This document shows positions 7,518 to 17,385 of a stretch of DNA of 53,070 bases, in pieces. This DNA is from Methanosarcina sp. ERenArc_MAG2 (GTDB lineage: Archaea; Halobacteriota; Methanosarcinia; Methanosarcinales; Methanosarcinaceae): the NCBI GenBank assembly GCA_023955635.1, contig JAMXHR010000004.1, forward strand, positions 1 to 53,070, given 5' to 3'. The notes beneath the pieces were generated by a model. That model was not told where the DNA came from, did no database searches, and saw nothing but the letters and a program-made list of their open reading frames with translations. Position 1 is the stretch's first letter; every line of letters starts with the position of its first letter. Position numbers and translations under genes: made by a program.

Positions 7518-10275
7518 TCCAGTTCTTGAATTTCAGGTTGAACTCCAGTATTTGTCCCGAGGTACTTGATGAGAGGTTCTACTGCCCTCTCATCTTCAAT
7601 TTCAATTAGCAGGAGCACAGAGTTTGCCCTGATATTCTTGTTCTCATCGCTCAGGCCTCTGATAAGAGATTCTACAGCTTCTTCTTTTCTATCAATAAGG
7701 ATCCTTGAGGCACAACTTCTTACTTCTTTGTTATTGTCCCCTAAAGTTCTGACAAGAATTTCAGTTGCTTTTTTATCTTCTATTTTGCCTAAAGCAGTAA
7801 CAGCAAAGCTCCGAACTCTGGAGCTATCGTCCTCAATAGCTTTTTCAAGAGTCCCCATTGCTTTTGAGTCACTTGTTTTTCCCAGAGCTTCTAAAGCAGT
7901 ACACCTGAATGTTTCATTTCCATCTGCTGCGGCACTGTTGAGCACGCTCACAGCCGTAGCATCACCTATATTTCCAAGGGCCCATACTGCGGCAATTCTC
8001 ACAGTTTCGTCTTCATCTTGTAATGCCACAATTAAAGGTTTTACTGCTTTTTTATCTCTTATTGCTCCCAGAGCCAGAGCCACATTTCGCCTTACTGCGG
8101 GATCCCCCTCATATAATCTTGGAATTAGGGGCTCCACTGCCCTCTGGTTTCCGATTTCTCCCAGAGCAAGGGCTGCACAACTTTTTACTGAATAGTTTTC
8201 GTTCAAAGCCATGATAAGGGGTTCTACTGCCCGTTGATCTCCTATTTTTCCGAGGGAAATTGCACTACGCTCTTTTACGTTGTCGTATTTATCCATTTTC
8301 AGGGCAAATGATAAGGGTTCAACTGCCTTTTCGCTTCCGATTTCTCCAAGAGAAAAGGCGGCACAGGCTTTAGTCTCATTGCAGTCTTTGACAAGTACTT
8401 CAATAAGAGGTTCGACAGAACTTTCATCTCCTATTTTTCCCAGTGCGAATATGGAACTGACCCGCATATAACTATCTTCATGCTTTAATGCCTCTAAGAA
8501 TTTCTCCTGTGCTTTTTCATCCTCAGGATCAACTCCAGAAATCTCTTCGTATTTTTTTATGTTTTGCGGCTCTGCTTCCAGTGCATTGATGAGGGGGTTT
8601 GCTTCTGAGTTCCCTAATTCTTCAAATGTATTTGCCACTTCCTTCCGGAAGCTCAGGTCTTTTTCTTCTACAGCTTTGAGGAGAGGTTGATCTGCTTTTT
8701 CATCTCCTTCTTTTTCAGTAAATTCAGCAGAAGTTTCTGTTTTTGCTGTTTTTTCCTTAAACAATTCAATAAGTTCTGGAACAGCTCTCTCATCTCCCAT
8801 TTCAATAAGTGAAAACACAATATATTTTCTAACCATTTTGTTCTGATTTTCAAGAGCTTTTGTCAAAGCAGGGACGGCAGGTTCTCCTATTTCTGTCAGT
8901 GCCCAGGTACAGCTCAACCTTAAGTCTTCATCTTCAGTTGAAATGTTTTGTATAAGAGGTTCTATTGCCCTTTCGTCTCCGATCTGTCCAAGAGCCCAGG
9001 CTGCTGTACAGCGTGTATATGAATCATCATCTGAAAGAGCTTCTATAAGAGGGTCAACAGCTGGTTTTCCAATTCCTACAAGAATATCCCCCGCGTACAA
9101 CTTAACATCTTTATTTTCATCTTTTAATGCCTGGACAATCGGTTCAGTGTTTCTGTCCCCGGTTTCTATGAGGGTATTTGCAGCCACATTTCTTACTTTT
9201 TCATCAGGATCTTTTAACTGCTGGACGAGGACTCCTATCGCTTCTTCTTCTCCTACTTTTCCAAGAGCTTCCACGACAAAACCTCTTACTTCGGGATCTC
9301 CATCTGAAAGGGCATTTATCAGAGCTTTTTCTGCTCTCTGATCCCCAATCTCTCCCAATTCTATAGCCACAGTGCAGCGGACTTCCCGATCTTCGTCATT
9401 CAATGCCTGCATCAGGGTTTCTGTTGCTTTCTCTTCCCGAAGTTCTCCGAGAGCTACAACAGCTCTCCTTCTGACCTCTCTATCTTCGTCATTCAATGCC
9501 TGCATCAGGGTTTCTGTTGCTTTTTCACTTCCAATTCTTCCGAGGGCTTCCACAGCGTTCCTCCGGACTTTTCTGTCCTCATCCGAAAAGGCTTTTATCA
9601 GGGGTTCTTCGGCTTTTCCCCCTCCAATTTTTCCTAGAGCTTCTGCTGAACTGGATCTCACCCCACTGTTATTATCTTCGAGAGCCAGGCAGAGGGTCTC
9701 AACAATTTTTTATTTTCTACCGATCCTGAGAATAAGGACCCTTCCCAGTCATCTTCCTTTGAAGAAGACCCTGTCTTTGCAATTTCCCCAAGAGCCCAGG
9801 CTGAATTGGAACGTACTCTTCTGTCTTCGTCTGAAAGTGCTTGGATTAGTTCCTTTTCTGCTCTTTCACTCCTTGCATTTCCAAGAGCCAGAGCTGCACT
9901 ACTTCTAACCTCCGGGTTTTCGTCCTTTAAAAGTCTTATCAGAGCTTTTTCTGCTTTTTGCCCACCAATATTTCCAAGAGCCAGAACTGCCTCAAATCTT
10001 GGTTCCGGGATTCCCGAATCAATGATTTCTATAAGGGGATCTACAGCATTCTCCCCCATTTCCTCCAGAGAGAATCTGGCCTCCTTTCTGGAATCTACGT
10101 CGTCGGCTCCCAATGCCTGTATGAGAGGTTCTACGGCCGGTTGACTTTCGGATTCATTCACATCTAATAAGGTTTTATTAGGGTTTTCTTTGTTGCCTTC
10201 GCTGAGCCCGGAAGCAACTCCAACCATTGTCAGTATGAGCAGTAAGAGTACTATTTTAGATACTGAATGATTCAT
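7514..10275 (-). CDS. exported HEAT-repeat (PBS lyase-like) protein, apparent frameshift
   Basis: A large protein, about 920 residues once joined, built almost entirely of 31-residue HEAT/PBS-lyase-like repeats (pattern AVEPLIxALxDEDxxVRxxAAxALGxIGDxxA). More than twenty units are visible. The N-terminus (from 10275) has a signal peptide, KIVLLLLILTMVGVASG, so the protein is likely outside the membrane. Such repeats form an alpha-solenoid that binds proteins; no partner can be read from the sequence. The frame breaks at the T6 run 9706-9711 (A6 on the coding strand). One added base joins VENKK to IVETLCLALED and restores the repeat periodicity, so I treat it as one gene. A shorter HEAT paralogue lies upstream at 11470-13011. 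Confidence 0.8.
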
Positions 10276-10316
10276 ATTTCACACCATTTTCATGAATAAA
10301 TCTCAGCTTGATTTTG

Positions 10317-10602
10317 AAACCCTACTTTGACAGAAGCGTACATTTTGTAATGTATAAATGGGACTCATGCTTCTGTTTTCTTCATACAATTTAACTTTAT
10401 ATAGTGTCGCGTCAATCCTCAAAGATTCGACGATTCTGAATAGTTACAATCGATTTTATACGATATTTTGCCGTTGACGGAACAATAGAACGTTTATCGA
10501 TTTATGACATTTATTATTCTATCAATATGTTGTGTGTCGATGCAATGTGTTTTTTGTATAAAAACACTATATTAATTATTATGATCTGTCAAGGTAGGGT
10601 TG
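10317..10602. mobile_element. MITE-like element with 18-bp terminal inverted repeats
   Basis: The left end 10317-10334 (AAACCCTACTTTGACAGA) is the reverse complement of 10585-10602 at 16 of 18 positions. The 286-bp body has no reading frame. The TTGACAGA core is shared with the element at 26031-26233 and the partial copy at 79-103, and an interior segment near the right end (GTGTTTTTTGT-AAAA) is also shared with the 26031 copy. This suggests a small non-autonomous transposon family. Confidence 0.6.
10402..10487. repeat. internal inverted repeat resembling IS630 ends
   Basis: TAGTGTCGCGTCAAT at 10402-10416 matches the ends of the IS630 element at 142-1313 (TAGTGTC-TTGTCAAT and TAGTGTC-GCGAAAAT) and has an imperfect inverted partner at 10473-10487 (GTTGACGGAACAATA, 11 of 15). 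It may be a minimal IS630-type relic nested inside the larger MITE. Confidence 0.35.
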
Positions 10603-11420
10603 AAATCCGAAGTTTAAATTTCGGCTCTGTAGAAATCCTCTAAAAACTTTAAGTTATAATTTTTTTATATAAGTTCATCCCATCCATAATTATATGTCTC
10701 TTTAAGTATTTACATAAATAGTATTCATTAATCTAATTTTTGCTTTACGAATTATGTCTAAAAAATCTTCAATTAATAACAAATATTATGAACATGTATT
10801 CTATTAATAATACTTATTAGATATCTTCAAGAACTTCGGCAGCAATCCGCTGGCAATTAGTCCAGGATTCTATAAAGTACTTTTAAAGTATCTCCATTTT
10901 ATAACCATTATAAAAGTCTTGCTAAGTGATTTGCTAAATTTTTTACCTTTTTTCGACATCTTGAAAAAATACCGAATAAGTAATGGCTAGATCCGATATC
11001 ATCGCTTGGAAGGCATTGTTCTTTGTTGTAAACTAATAGTTTCTCCACTATTGCTGTAAATTAAAAAATGTATTTTTCAAAAGTTTTGAAACTTGTTGGA
11101 AATAATCTTTCTAACTAGCTAACGATAAAGTAGTAAAAAATATAATAGTATTTGGGTAAGAATCGTTACTTTTCTGGCTAACAAGTTCCCGCCTGTAGAT
11201 ACAAAAGTAGGAAAATTTTTTGAGTTTTTTCTGTTTTCTTTCCTTTTTTAACATGATACACCCCTTCGTTTTTGCGGAGAAAAACAAGAAGTGATTTCAA
11301 AATATCTCTTTTTTAAAAAAGCGATTTTATATTAACATATGAAACAATAATATTTCATTAAAAAATAGTAAAACTTGATTGAAAAACAAATTTCTAATAG
11401 AAACCCTGAACTGATATGAA
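10603..11420. other. non-coding AT-rich spacer
   Basis: About 820 bp between the MITE and the terminator of the HEAT-repeat gene at 11470. No reading frame with protein-like composition, tRNA or clear repeat was found. It must hold the promoter of the exported HEAT-repeat gene only if that promoter lies beyond the MITE; otherwise I see nothing in it. Confidence 0.4.
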
Positions 11421-11421
11421 T

Positions 11422-11447
11422 AAAAAAAATGCGGCTTTTTCAGCCGC
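11422..11447 (-). terminator. strong intrinsic-type terminator
   Basis: Minus-strand hairpin AGCGGCT-GAAA-AAGCCGC (stem GCGGCT 11431-11436 with AGCCGC 11442-11447) followed by eight T on the minus strand (A8 at 11422-11429). It lies about 20 bp after the stop of the HEAT-repeat gene at 11470. Confidence 0.7.
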
Positions 11448-11469
11448 TTTTTAAAATCTCTTTTTTGAA

Positions 11470-13011
11470 TTACTGATACGCCAGGATAAGAGGCTTAACT
11501 GCTCTCGGGTCTCCTATTTCAATGAGAATTAAGGCTGTTTCATCCTTGAGTTTTTTATCTTTAGTCTTCAGATTTCCTATAAGAGGATCAACTGCAGGTT
11601 CTCCCATATCTATAAGCCCTTTTCTGGCACTAGCTCCAAATTCTTTATCTCCCAGTTTTGCTATAAGAATTCCTGCAGAATCCTGATTTTTGGTTTTGCC
11701 AAGGGCAAGAAAAGCTTCCTTTCTTATATTTACATCTACGCTCGTGTCGTCAAATACTTTCTTGAGAGTCTCTAATGCTTCGGGATCTCCTATTTTTCCC
11801 AGGGCTAACGCTGCAGCTATCCTGACAGAAACTTTTTCCCCATTATCGGTCAGTACACCGGTTAAAGTCTCAGTTGCTTCAGTGCTTCTTATTTCTCCAA
11901 GGGCAAGAACAACGCTTTTTCGGAGGTCTTCATTTGTGTTTATGGAATCTTTTGCTCTTTCTCCGGAAAGTTTCCCGCTGTTCAGGACTTCTATCAGGGG
12001 CTCCACTGCCATCTCATTTCTTAGTTTTCCGAGCCACAGGGCTGCGCTACTCCTCATACCGGCTTTATTGTCTCGCAGTCTATCAATAAGAGGGTTTACG
12101 GCTGTTTCTGTTCCTATTTTCCCAATGGCAATGGCAGAATTGATCCTGATAGTATCGCTCTCACCGTCTTTCATTTGTTTCAGCAGGATTTCTACTGCCC
12201 TTTCATCCCCAATTTCTCCAAGTGCAAAGGCTGCACTGCTTTGTACCGGAGGATAATCCCGAGTCAAAATTCCTATCAGGGGATCTACTGCTGCCTTTTC
12301 TTTTCTCTCTCCAAGAGCCATTATAGCTGTAATCCTCGCGCTTCCACTTTCGCTTTTAAGAGCTTTAAGAAGCTTTTCGGTTTCGCTTCCTGGCTCTTCA
12401 GGTCCAAATTGTGAAAATACAATGGAATCATAGATACTGGAGTTCTGTTCTTCTGCTGTAAGGGCTGCTTCAAGAGAATCTGTTTTTTCTTTGTATTCCA
12501 TATTAAGAGAATCGGCAAGATTTTTTCTCATTGTTTTATCTTTTGCTTCTAAAGCCTGCAAAATATCATCTGAGGCGTCTCGTTTCCATTCTTCGGTTGT
12601 ACTCTCGTTTGCAGCCTTATTTGAAGCCTCCTTTTTTCCAAAATTTCCGGAAAGGATATCTTCTGCTCTGCTATCCCCGGTTTCAAGAAGCGCAAGAAGT
12701 ACGTAACTATTTGTTTTCTCTAAGTTCGAAGCGTTTGACTCGATTTTTTCAACAAGAGAGTTGGCTGCAGGCTCTCCAAATTTCCCCAGTTCGGCTGCGG
12801 CGTTTAATCTCGTTTCAGGGTCGCCGGTCTCCAGCTTGTTTGTGAGATTTATGATCAGATTTTCGCTTGAAACTCCAGTTTTTGTTTGGGTGTACGTTTC
12901 ATTTTGACTGATCTCAATAAACCTATCACTATTTGATAAAAGTGAAAAAATTATGGCAAGAATGATGAGGACAAATAGAAGAGAAATTTTCCATCTAACT
13001 TCGGACATCAT
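11470..13011 (-). CDS. membrane-anchored HEAT-repeat protein
   Basis: 513-residue protein with one N-terminal membrane segment (ISLLFVLIILAIIFSLL, about residues 9-25) and then about a dozen HEAT/PBS-lyase-like repeats (for example AVDPLIGILTRDYPPVQSSAAFALGEIGD). It is probably anchored with the repeats outside the cell. A degenerate, charged section (about 120-230) separates an N-terminal repeat from the regular array. It is a paralogue of the exported protein at 7514-10275, and the reading frame is intact. It lies 78 bp downstream of tyrA on the same strand, so it may be read partly from the aromatic operon. The function is unknown; the fold suggests a protein-binding scaffold. Confidence 0.8.
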   Translation of the reverse strand: MMSEVRWKISLLFVLIILAIIFSLLSNSDRFIEISQNETYTQTKTGVSSENLIINLTNKLETGDPETRLNAAAELGKFGEPAANSLVEKIESNASNLEKTNSYVLLALLETGDSRAEDILSGNFGKKEASNKAANESTTEEWKRDASDDILQALEAKDKTMRKNLADSLNMEYKEKTDSLEAALTAEEQNSSIYDSIVFSQFGPEEPGSETEKLLKALKSESGSARITAIMALGERKEKAAVDPLIGILTRDYPPVQSSAAFALGEIGDERAVEILLKQMKDGESDTIRINSAIAIGKIGTETAVNPLIDRLRDNKAGMRSSAALWLGKLRNEMAVEPLIEVLNSGKLSGERAKDSINTNEDLRKSVVLALGEIRSTEATETLTGVLTDNGEKVSVRIAAALALGKIGDPEALETLKKVFDDTSVDVNIRKEAFLALGKTKNQDSAGILIAKLGDKEFGASARKGLIDMGEPAVDPLIGNLKTKDKKLKDETALILIEIGDPRAVKPLILAYQ

Positions 13012-13089
13012 ACTATCTTTTTTTTATTGTTTATATCACTTTCTCTTCTTATTTATACAGATCTCTAGAGCAAAATTCTTTCTATTTCT

Positions 13090-14532
13090 TCAGTCTCGGA
13101 TTTTTCCTCTTATCCGACATCCGAGACCGCAAAGAAGGGCCGTAACTCCGATTTCGACAGAATCTGCATCACAATCCCCAAAAATAATTATCCTATAAGT
13201 AACGCCAAGCCTTCTAATTCCTTTTCTTTCTTTTTGGGTTTCTACACAGTTAAATCCTCTGTAGATATCACTGATTTCGCAGGCTGCAAGCTGTTTGTTT
13301 GTATTTATAGCATTGAGAATTATTCCAGGGTCAGCGCCCTCCGGAATAAAGACTGAAACGTCCCTGGTAGAATGTTCAAGGTTTTCTTTTCTCCATTCTC
13401 TCAGTTCTTGCTCTGAAAGGAGGCGAAGGTTTTCAAGCTTGAGTTTTATAAGTTTGTTTTTTATAGCAGGGCCAGTACCTTTTGAGACCAGTTTTGTAAG
13501 AGCTATTTCATCAGGGCCCACTTTTTCCAGAGTACCTACATGGATTTTTCCGGAATAAAAATGAGAAAAGCCACAGACTTTTCCTACAGAATTCAGGATA
13601 GTTTCGTATTCGGCTATTCTGGAATTTATCAGTTTATCCGATTTGCGCAGGGCATGAGCGGTATCTCCGTATTGTCGAGCAGCAGCCTTCATTTTTCTTG
13701 CAAAACCTTCTTCGTCATGAGCCTGCACAAGACTTGAGAGTTCTTCACATTCCCTTATGAATGCCTTATGAACCTCCAGGATGCCAGGGTTTTCCATCTG
13801 GATAAGAGCATACAGATAAGGATTCTGGCCAAGAATCCTGCCCACGAAATCCAGCATTATGTCGTAAACGGGACTTACGAATTTTCTGGATTTCTTTACA
13901 TCAAAGTCTAGCCTGTCAATGGTAGTCCCTATGCTAATATAAGCAAAATGAGTAAGTCCCTGCACAACCGAGACAAGACTATCGTGTTCTGCTGCAGTGG
14001 TAATTTCAACATGGGCTCCGCTTTCCTCAAAGAGTTCTCTTATTACCGGGAACCATTTTTCCGAGCGCCCCTTTACAGGGACAAGAATCACAGTCTGCCC
14101 TCTAATAGTGCGAATTGTGGGGCCGAACATTGGATGAGTCCCCAGAATGTCCACATCTGAAGGGGCGAATTTGCTCATGGCTTCAACAGGCTTTACTTTG
14201 ATAGAAGTAAAGTCCATAAGAAGGCTTCCAGCTTTCATTTTTGGGGCAATTTCTGCAATAGTTTCTTCAGTTACATTGATGGGTACAGAGACTATTACTA
14301 TATCACTTTCCAGAGCAGCTCCTTCAAGATTCGAGGCAAAAGGGACTTCCAGTTTTCTGGCAATTTCCGTTTTTCCCCCTTTTCCCCAGACTGTAACTTC
14401 GTAACCTCTTTCTTTGAAAAAACGGGTAAACCATTGTCCCATTTCTCCGGTTCCGCCCAGAATCAGAACCTTCGTTTTTTCAGGACTTCGATTTCGAGGG
14501 TTTTGGTCCCCGGTTTCCAGATCCGCACTCAA
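13090..14532 (-). CDS. tyrA: prephenate dehydrogenase with a C-terminal FDX-ACB-like domain
   Basis: Last gene of the aromatic operon, making 4-hydroxyphenylpyruvate for tyrosine. Residues about 20-290 are the TyrA dehydrogenase: nucleotide-binding GGTGEMGQW near the start, GTHPMFGP, and the helical domain with VQGLTHF. Length is 480 residues, well beyond a simple TyrA. The extra C-terminus (about 390-475) contains RDVSVFIPEG, EISDIYRG and GVTYRIIIF, a pattern like the ferredoxin-fold anticodon-binding (FDX-ACB) domain found at the end of phenylalanyl-tRNA synthetase beta chains. That domain call is my inference from motif order. The gene overlaps aroE by four bases (ATGA), so the two are translationally coupled. 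Confidence 0.88.
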   Translation of the reverse strand: MSADLETGDQNPRNRSPEKTKVLILGGTGEMGQWFTRFFKERGYEVTVWGKGGKTEIARKLEVPFASNLEGAALESDIVIVSVPINVTEETIAEIAPKMKAGSLLMDFTSIKVKPVEAMSKFAPSDVDILGTHPMFGPTIRTIRGQTVILVPVKGRSEKWFPVIRELFEESGAHVEITTAAEHDSLVSVVQGLTHFAYISIGTTIDRLDFDVKKSRKFVSPVYDIMLDFVGRILGQNPYLYALIQMENPGILEVHKAFIRECEELSSLVQAHDEEGFARKMKAAARQYGDTAHALRKSDKLINSRIAEYETILNSVGKVCGFSHFYSGKIHVGTLEKVGPDEIALTKLVSKGTGPAIKNKLIKLKLENLRLLSEQELREWRKENLEHSTRDVSVFIPEGADPGIILNAINTNKQLAACEISDIYRGFNCVETQKERKGIRRLGVTYRIIIFGDCDADSVEIGVTALLCGLGCRIRGKIRD

Positions 14533-15371
14533 GCTTGCAAAGCCTCCAAAACGGTTTTTTTCATGAGTTCGACTGGAGGTTCAATTCCTGTCCAGAGCTT
14601 GAAAGCTTCAGCTCCCTGATAAACAAGCATTAAGGCCCCACTCACAGTTTTTGCGCCTGCGGCTTTTGCTTCTCTTAAGAGCTTGGTTTCCAGGGGGTTG
14701 TAGACAATGTCGAAAACAGTGAGATCAGGATGAAGATTTTCTGCTGTGGTAATGGCAGTGTCTGTATTCGGGTGCATCCCAAGAGTTGTGGTATTGATCA
14801 GGACATCTGCATCTTGCAGCAGGGCTTTTAATCCCGAGAGCCCTCTTCCCCTTACATTCTCTGAAATGGCTATGGCTGAGACATCTTTTGCAAGCTCAAC
14901 TGCCCTTTCTGCGGTCCGATTTATTATTGTGATTTCAGCACCATTGGTTGCAAGCTGGAAAGCTATCGCCCTTGCAGCTCCGCCTGCCCCTGCAATTACT
15001 ATCTTAGACCCCGCTATTTCCACTGCAGCCTCACGAAGCGCTTGTTTTGCACCCAACCCGTCGGTATTGTACCCTGTGATTTCTCCGTTTTTCCCGAAAA
15101 CGACAGTATTTACAGCTCCTATCCTTTCTGCCAGTGGATCAGGCCGGATACAGTCAAGTTTTAAAGCTTTCTCTTTTAAGGGCACTGTGAGGTTAAGCCC
15201 TCCAAATCCCATAGCTTCAGCCCCAAGAATTGCTTTTTCCAGTTTTTCAGGTTTGACTCTGAATGCATGATAGATGCAGTCCATTCCAAGGGCTGAAAAA
15301 ACTGCATTATGCATTGCAGGAGAAAGAGAATGACCTATAGGGTCTCCAAATACGCCAAAAACTTGCTTCAT
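14529..15371 (-). CDS. aroE: shikimate dehydrogenase
   Basis: NADP-dependent reduction of 3-dehydroshikimate to shikimate. 280 residues, normal length. The substrate-binding serines are in HSLSPAMHN (S15, S17), the catalytic lysine in NLTVPLKEK (K66), the catalytic aspartate in GYNTDGLG, and the nucleotide-binding glycine loop is GAGGAARAI, followed by INRT, which suggests NADP preference. It overlaps both aroD (upstream) and tyrA (downstream) by four bases. Confidence 0.95.
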   Translation of the reverse strand: MKQVFGVFGDPIGHSLSPAMHNAVFSALGMDCIYHAFRVKPEKLEKAILGAEAMGFGGLNLTVPLKEKALKLDCIRPDPLAERIGAVNTVVFGKNGEITGYNTDGLGAKQALREAAVEIAGSKIVIAGAGGAARAIAFQLATNGAEITIINRTAERAVELAKDVSAIAISENVRGRGLSGLKALLQDADVLINTTTLGMHPNTDTAITTAENLHPDLTVFDIVYNPLETKLLREAKAAGAKTVSGALMLVYQGAEAFKLWTGIEPPVELMKKTVLEALQA

Positions 15372-16096
15372 TCGAGCAGCTCCATTATTTTCTTTAATTT
15401 ATCTACAGGAAGCTGTCCAGGGGCTGCGGAAACTGTACCTTCGACAGACGCGTATGTCAGGACTGAACCATAAAATGGAGCAATTACCCTTGTATGTTTT
15501 CCAAGCTCGCCCATGGCGATTGTACACACAGCTTTTCCAGCTTCACGGGCATCCAGCGTAACTTTTAACAGATCAAGTACGTCCCTCATCGAGCGCGGCA
15601 TAACAGCAAGTTTGGCAATGTCTGCTCCTGCCAGGAATGCTTCTTCAAGAGTTGCTTTTATTTCCTGAAAAGAAGGAGTTTTTAAAAAATCATGGGAGGA
15701 AATAATTATAGTTTTTCCGCAGGTCCTTGCCGCTTTTACTACGCTGTCTCTCTCTTCTCTCTCTGCAGAGAGCTCGATATCCACTGCATCTGGCCCGTCT
15801 TTAATGGAGAGAAGATTTGTAAGAAGTCCGACTCTGTCTGCCTCTTTTCCTTCCCAATTTCCTCCTTCTGTATTGGAGCGATTTGTGACAATTACCGGAA
15901 GCCCGGTTTCGGATTTTATTTTCCTGATTGTCTCTGTAGCTATTTCCAGATCCCTGATTCCCAGCAGATCAAGCCGAATTTCCAGAACGTCGGCTCCCAT
16001 TTGGGCTGCCTTTTTTGATGTTTCAAGGGGTTTTTCAAGGATTACTGCAACGACTACAGCTTTTTCTTCAAGGTCAAGCGGGCCAATATGAATCAT
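15368..16096 (-). CDS. aroD: 3-dehydroquinate dehydratase, type I
   Basis: Dehydrates 3-dehydroquinate to 3-dehydroshikimate through a Schiff base. 242 residues. Type I signatures are EIRLDLL, the catalytic histidine in IIISSHDF, the Schiff-base lysine in DIAKLAVMP and the C-terminal SAAPGQLP. It overlaps aroE by four bases and lies 50 bp after DHQ synthase II. Confidence 0.94.
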   Translation of the reverse strand: MIHIGPLDLEEKAVVVAVILEKPLETSKKAAQMGADVLEIRLDLLGIRDLEIATETIRKIKSETGLPVIVTNRSNTEGGNWEGKEADRVGLLTNLLSIKDGPDAVDIELSAEREERDSVVKAARTCGKTIIISSHDFLKTPSFQEIKATLEEAFLAGADIAKLAVMPRSMRDVLDLLKVTLDAREAGKAVCTIAMGELGKHTRVIAPFYGSVLTYASVEGTVSAAPGQLPVDKLKKIMELLE

Positions 16097-16146
16097 TGCT
16101 TGCTCCAGGTTTCCGTTTCCGCTGACAATTATTTCTCTTTGACAGG

Positions 16147-17289
16147 TTATTTTTCTATAATCGTTTCTTCGATCTTTTTCCCGAAATGCCTGGCTCCCTC
16201 TTCCAGGCGAACCAGAATTTCATCGCCTTTCTTGAGTTTGGCAACAGAGATGGGATTTCCGTCTTTTCCAACCAGCTTGATAGTTTCTGCATTTTGCAGG
16301 ATGGCGCTCAAAGTCCGGTTTCCTGCTTTTGCTTCAATGAGCATGAGAGGGCGGCTTTCTATCTTAACTCTGCCCACAATGCCTTCTCGCTGTTTTCCTT
16401 TTGAATCTACTATAGTTACCGTATCTCCGGTCCGGAGTTCCGAGAGGTAGCGGGTTTTGTCTCCGATTTTGATATAAGAGTGAACGGCACCCGCATTTAC
16501 CCTGAACGGGCGGGCTGCAACATAAGGACTGTCATCGGATTCGGAATTTACCAGGAGCATTCCGCTTGCCTGAGAGCCTATCAACATGCCTTCTCCCTTT
16601 TGCATGAGGTTACATGTGTCCACACAGACTCGATCCCCCATTCCAAGAGGCTCGACACGGGTTACGACTGCAGATTCAAGTTCGGCACTTTTGTTTTCCA
16701 GCTCCCTTGCAGCCTGGATAGTGTCTTTTATTTCCTGGGGATTTCCGCTGTCCAGAAGTACCCCGTCTGCTCCGGTTTCAAGAGTCTGGAAAGCAAGTCT
16801 TGCTTCTGCTGCACTCTTTACTCCAAAAATGATCTTCACTTTATAACGCTGAAGCTCGGCTATCAGGTTCTCTAGAGGGATAACCTTCCAGTCCGTGCCT
16901 GTTACAAGCAGGAAATCGCAGACCTTTCCCATTTCGGCTGCGAAATGCTCATAGCGTTTGTCCCGTATTACGACATATCCGCCTACAGCTACTCCTTTAT
17001 CTCTGAGAAGAGTTGCTGCGTTTATATCAAGAGAACCCGGAATTTCAAGGGATAAGGGTTTTGTTCCATCGCCTTCTCCTCTCTTTCCAACAACCACGAT
17101 GTCAGCCCCTGATTTATTGTCACGGCCAAAGGTTGCTACTGGAATATTTCCCAATTCCCTGACCTTTTCCACATCTCCTGGGTTTACAAGAACACAGTCG
17201 GCTCCTGATTCAAGGCCTGTCGTAATTCTTTCTTTCTGTTCTTCCCATCCGCCGTCATCGGCTTTTATCCAGACACTTTTCTTTTTCAA
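16147..17289 (-). CDS. aroB': 3-dehydroquinate synthase II (archaeal)
   Basis: Second step of the archaeal aromatic route: oxidative deamination and cyclisation of 2-amino-3,7-dideoxy-threo-hept-6-ulosonate to 3-dehydroquinate, using NAD. It replaces the bacterial DAHP/AroB route. Evidence: SVWIKADDGGWEEQKERITTG-type N-terminus, the conserved ESGADCVLVNPGD, and the C-terminal barrel with GDRVCVDTC and EARPFRVNAG-like motifs (here AARPFRVNAGAVHSY). I prefer the TTG at 17289 (380 residues, N-terminus KKKSVWIKAD). An in-frame TTG at 17343 would add 18 basic residues and has no better ribosome site. The start remains uncertain. Confidence 0.9.
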   Translation of the reverse strand: MKKKSVWIKADDGGWEEQKERITTGLESGADCVLVNPGDVEKVRELGNIPVATFGRDNKSGADIVVVGKRGEGDGTKPLSLEIPGSLDINAATLLRDKGVAVGGYVVIRDKRYEHFAAEMGKVCDFLLVTGTDWKVIPLENLIAELQRYKVKIIFGVKSAAEARLAFQTLETGADGVLLDSGNPQEIKDTIQAARELENKSAELESAVVTRVEPLGMGDRVCVDTCNLMQKGEGMLIGSQASGMLLVNSESDDSPYVAARPFRVNAGAVHSYIKIGDKTRYLSELRTGDTVTIVDSKGKQREGIVGRVKIESRPLMLIEAKAGNRTLSAILQNAETIKLVGKDGNPISVAKLKKGDEILVRLEEGARHFGKKIEETIIEK

Positions 17290-17385
17290 GGCTTCAACCC
17301 CGGTATACTTTCTGTTTTTACTCCGGTCTTTTCCCTTTTTCAATTTTTATTATCGATTCTGATCTAGCTTTTCAATATCTAGTTT

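Noticed and set aside
9372..9908. 178-residue plus-strand open frame over the HEAT-repeat gene
   Set aside because: Antisense shadow of the repeat array; the repeats (SSSFNACIRVSVAF) mirror the coding repeats.
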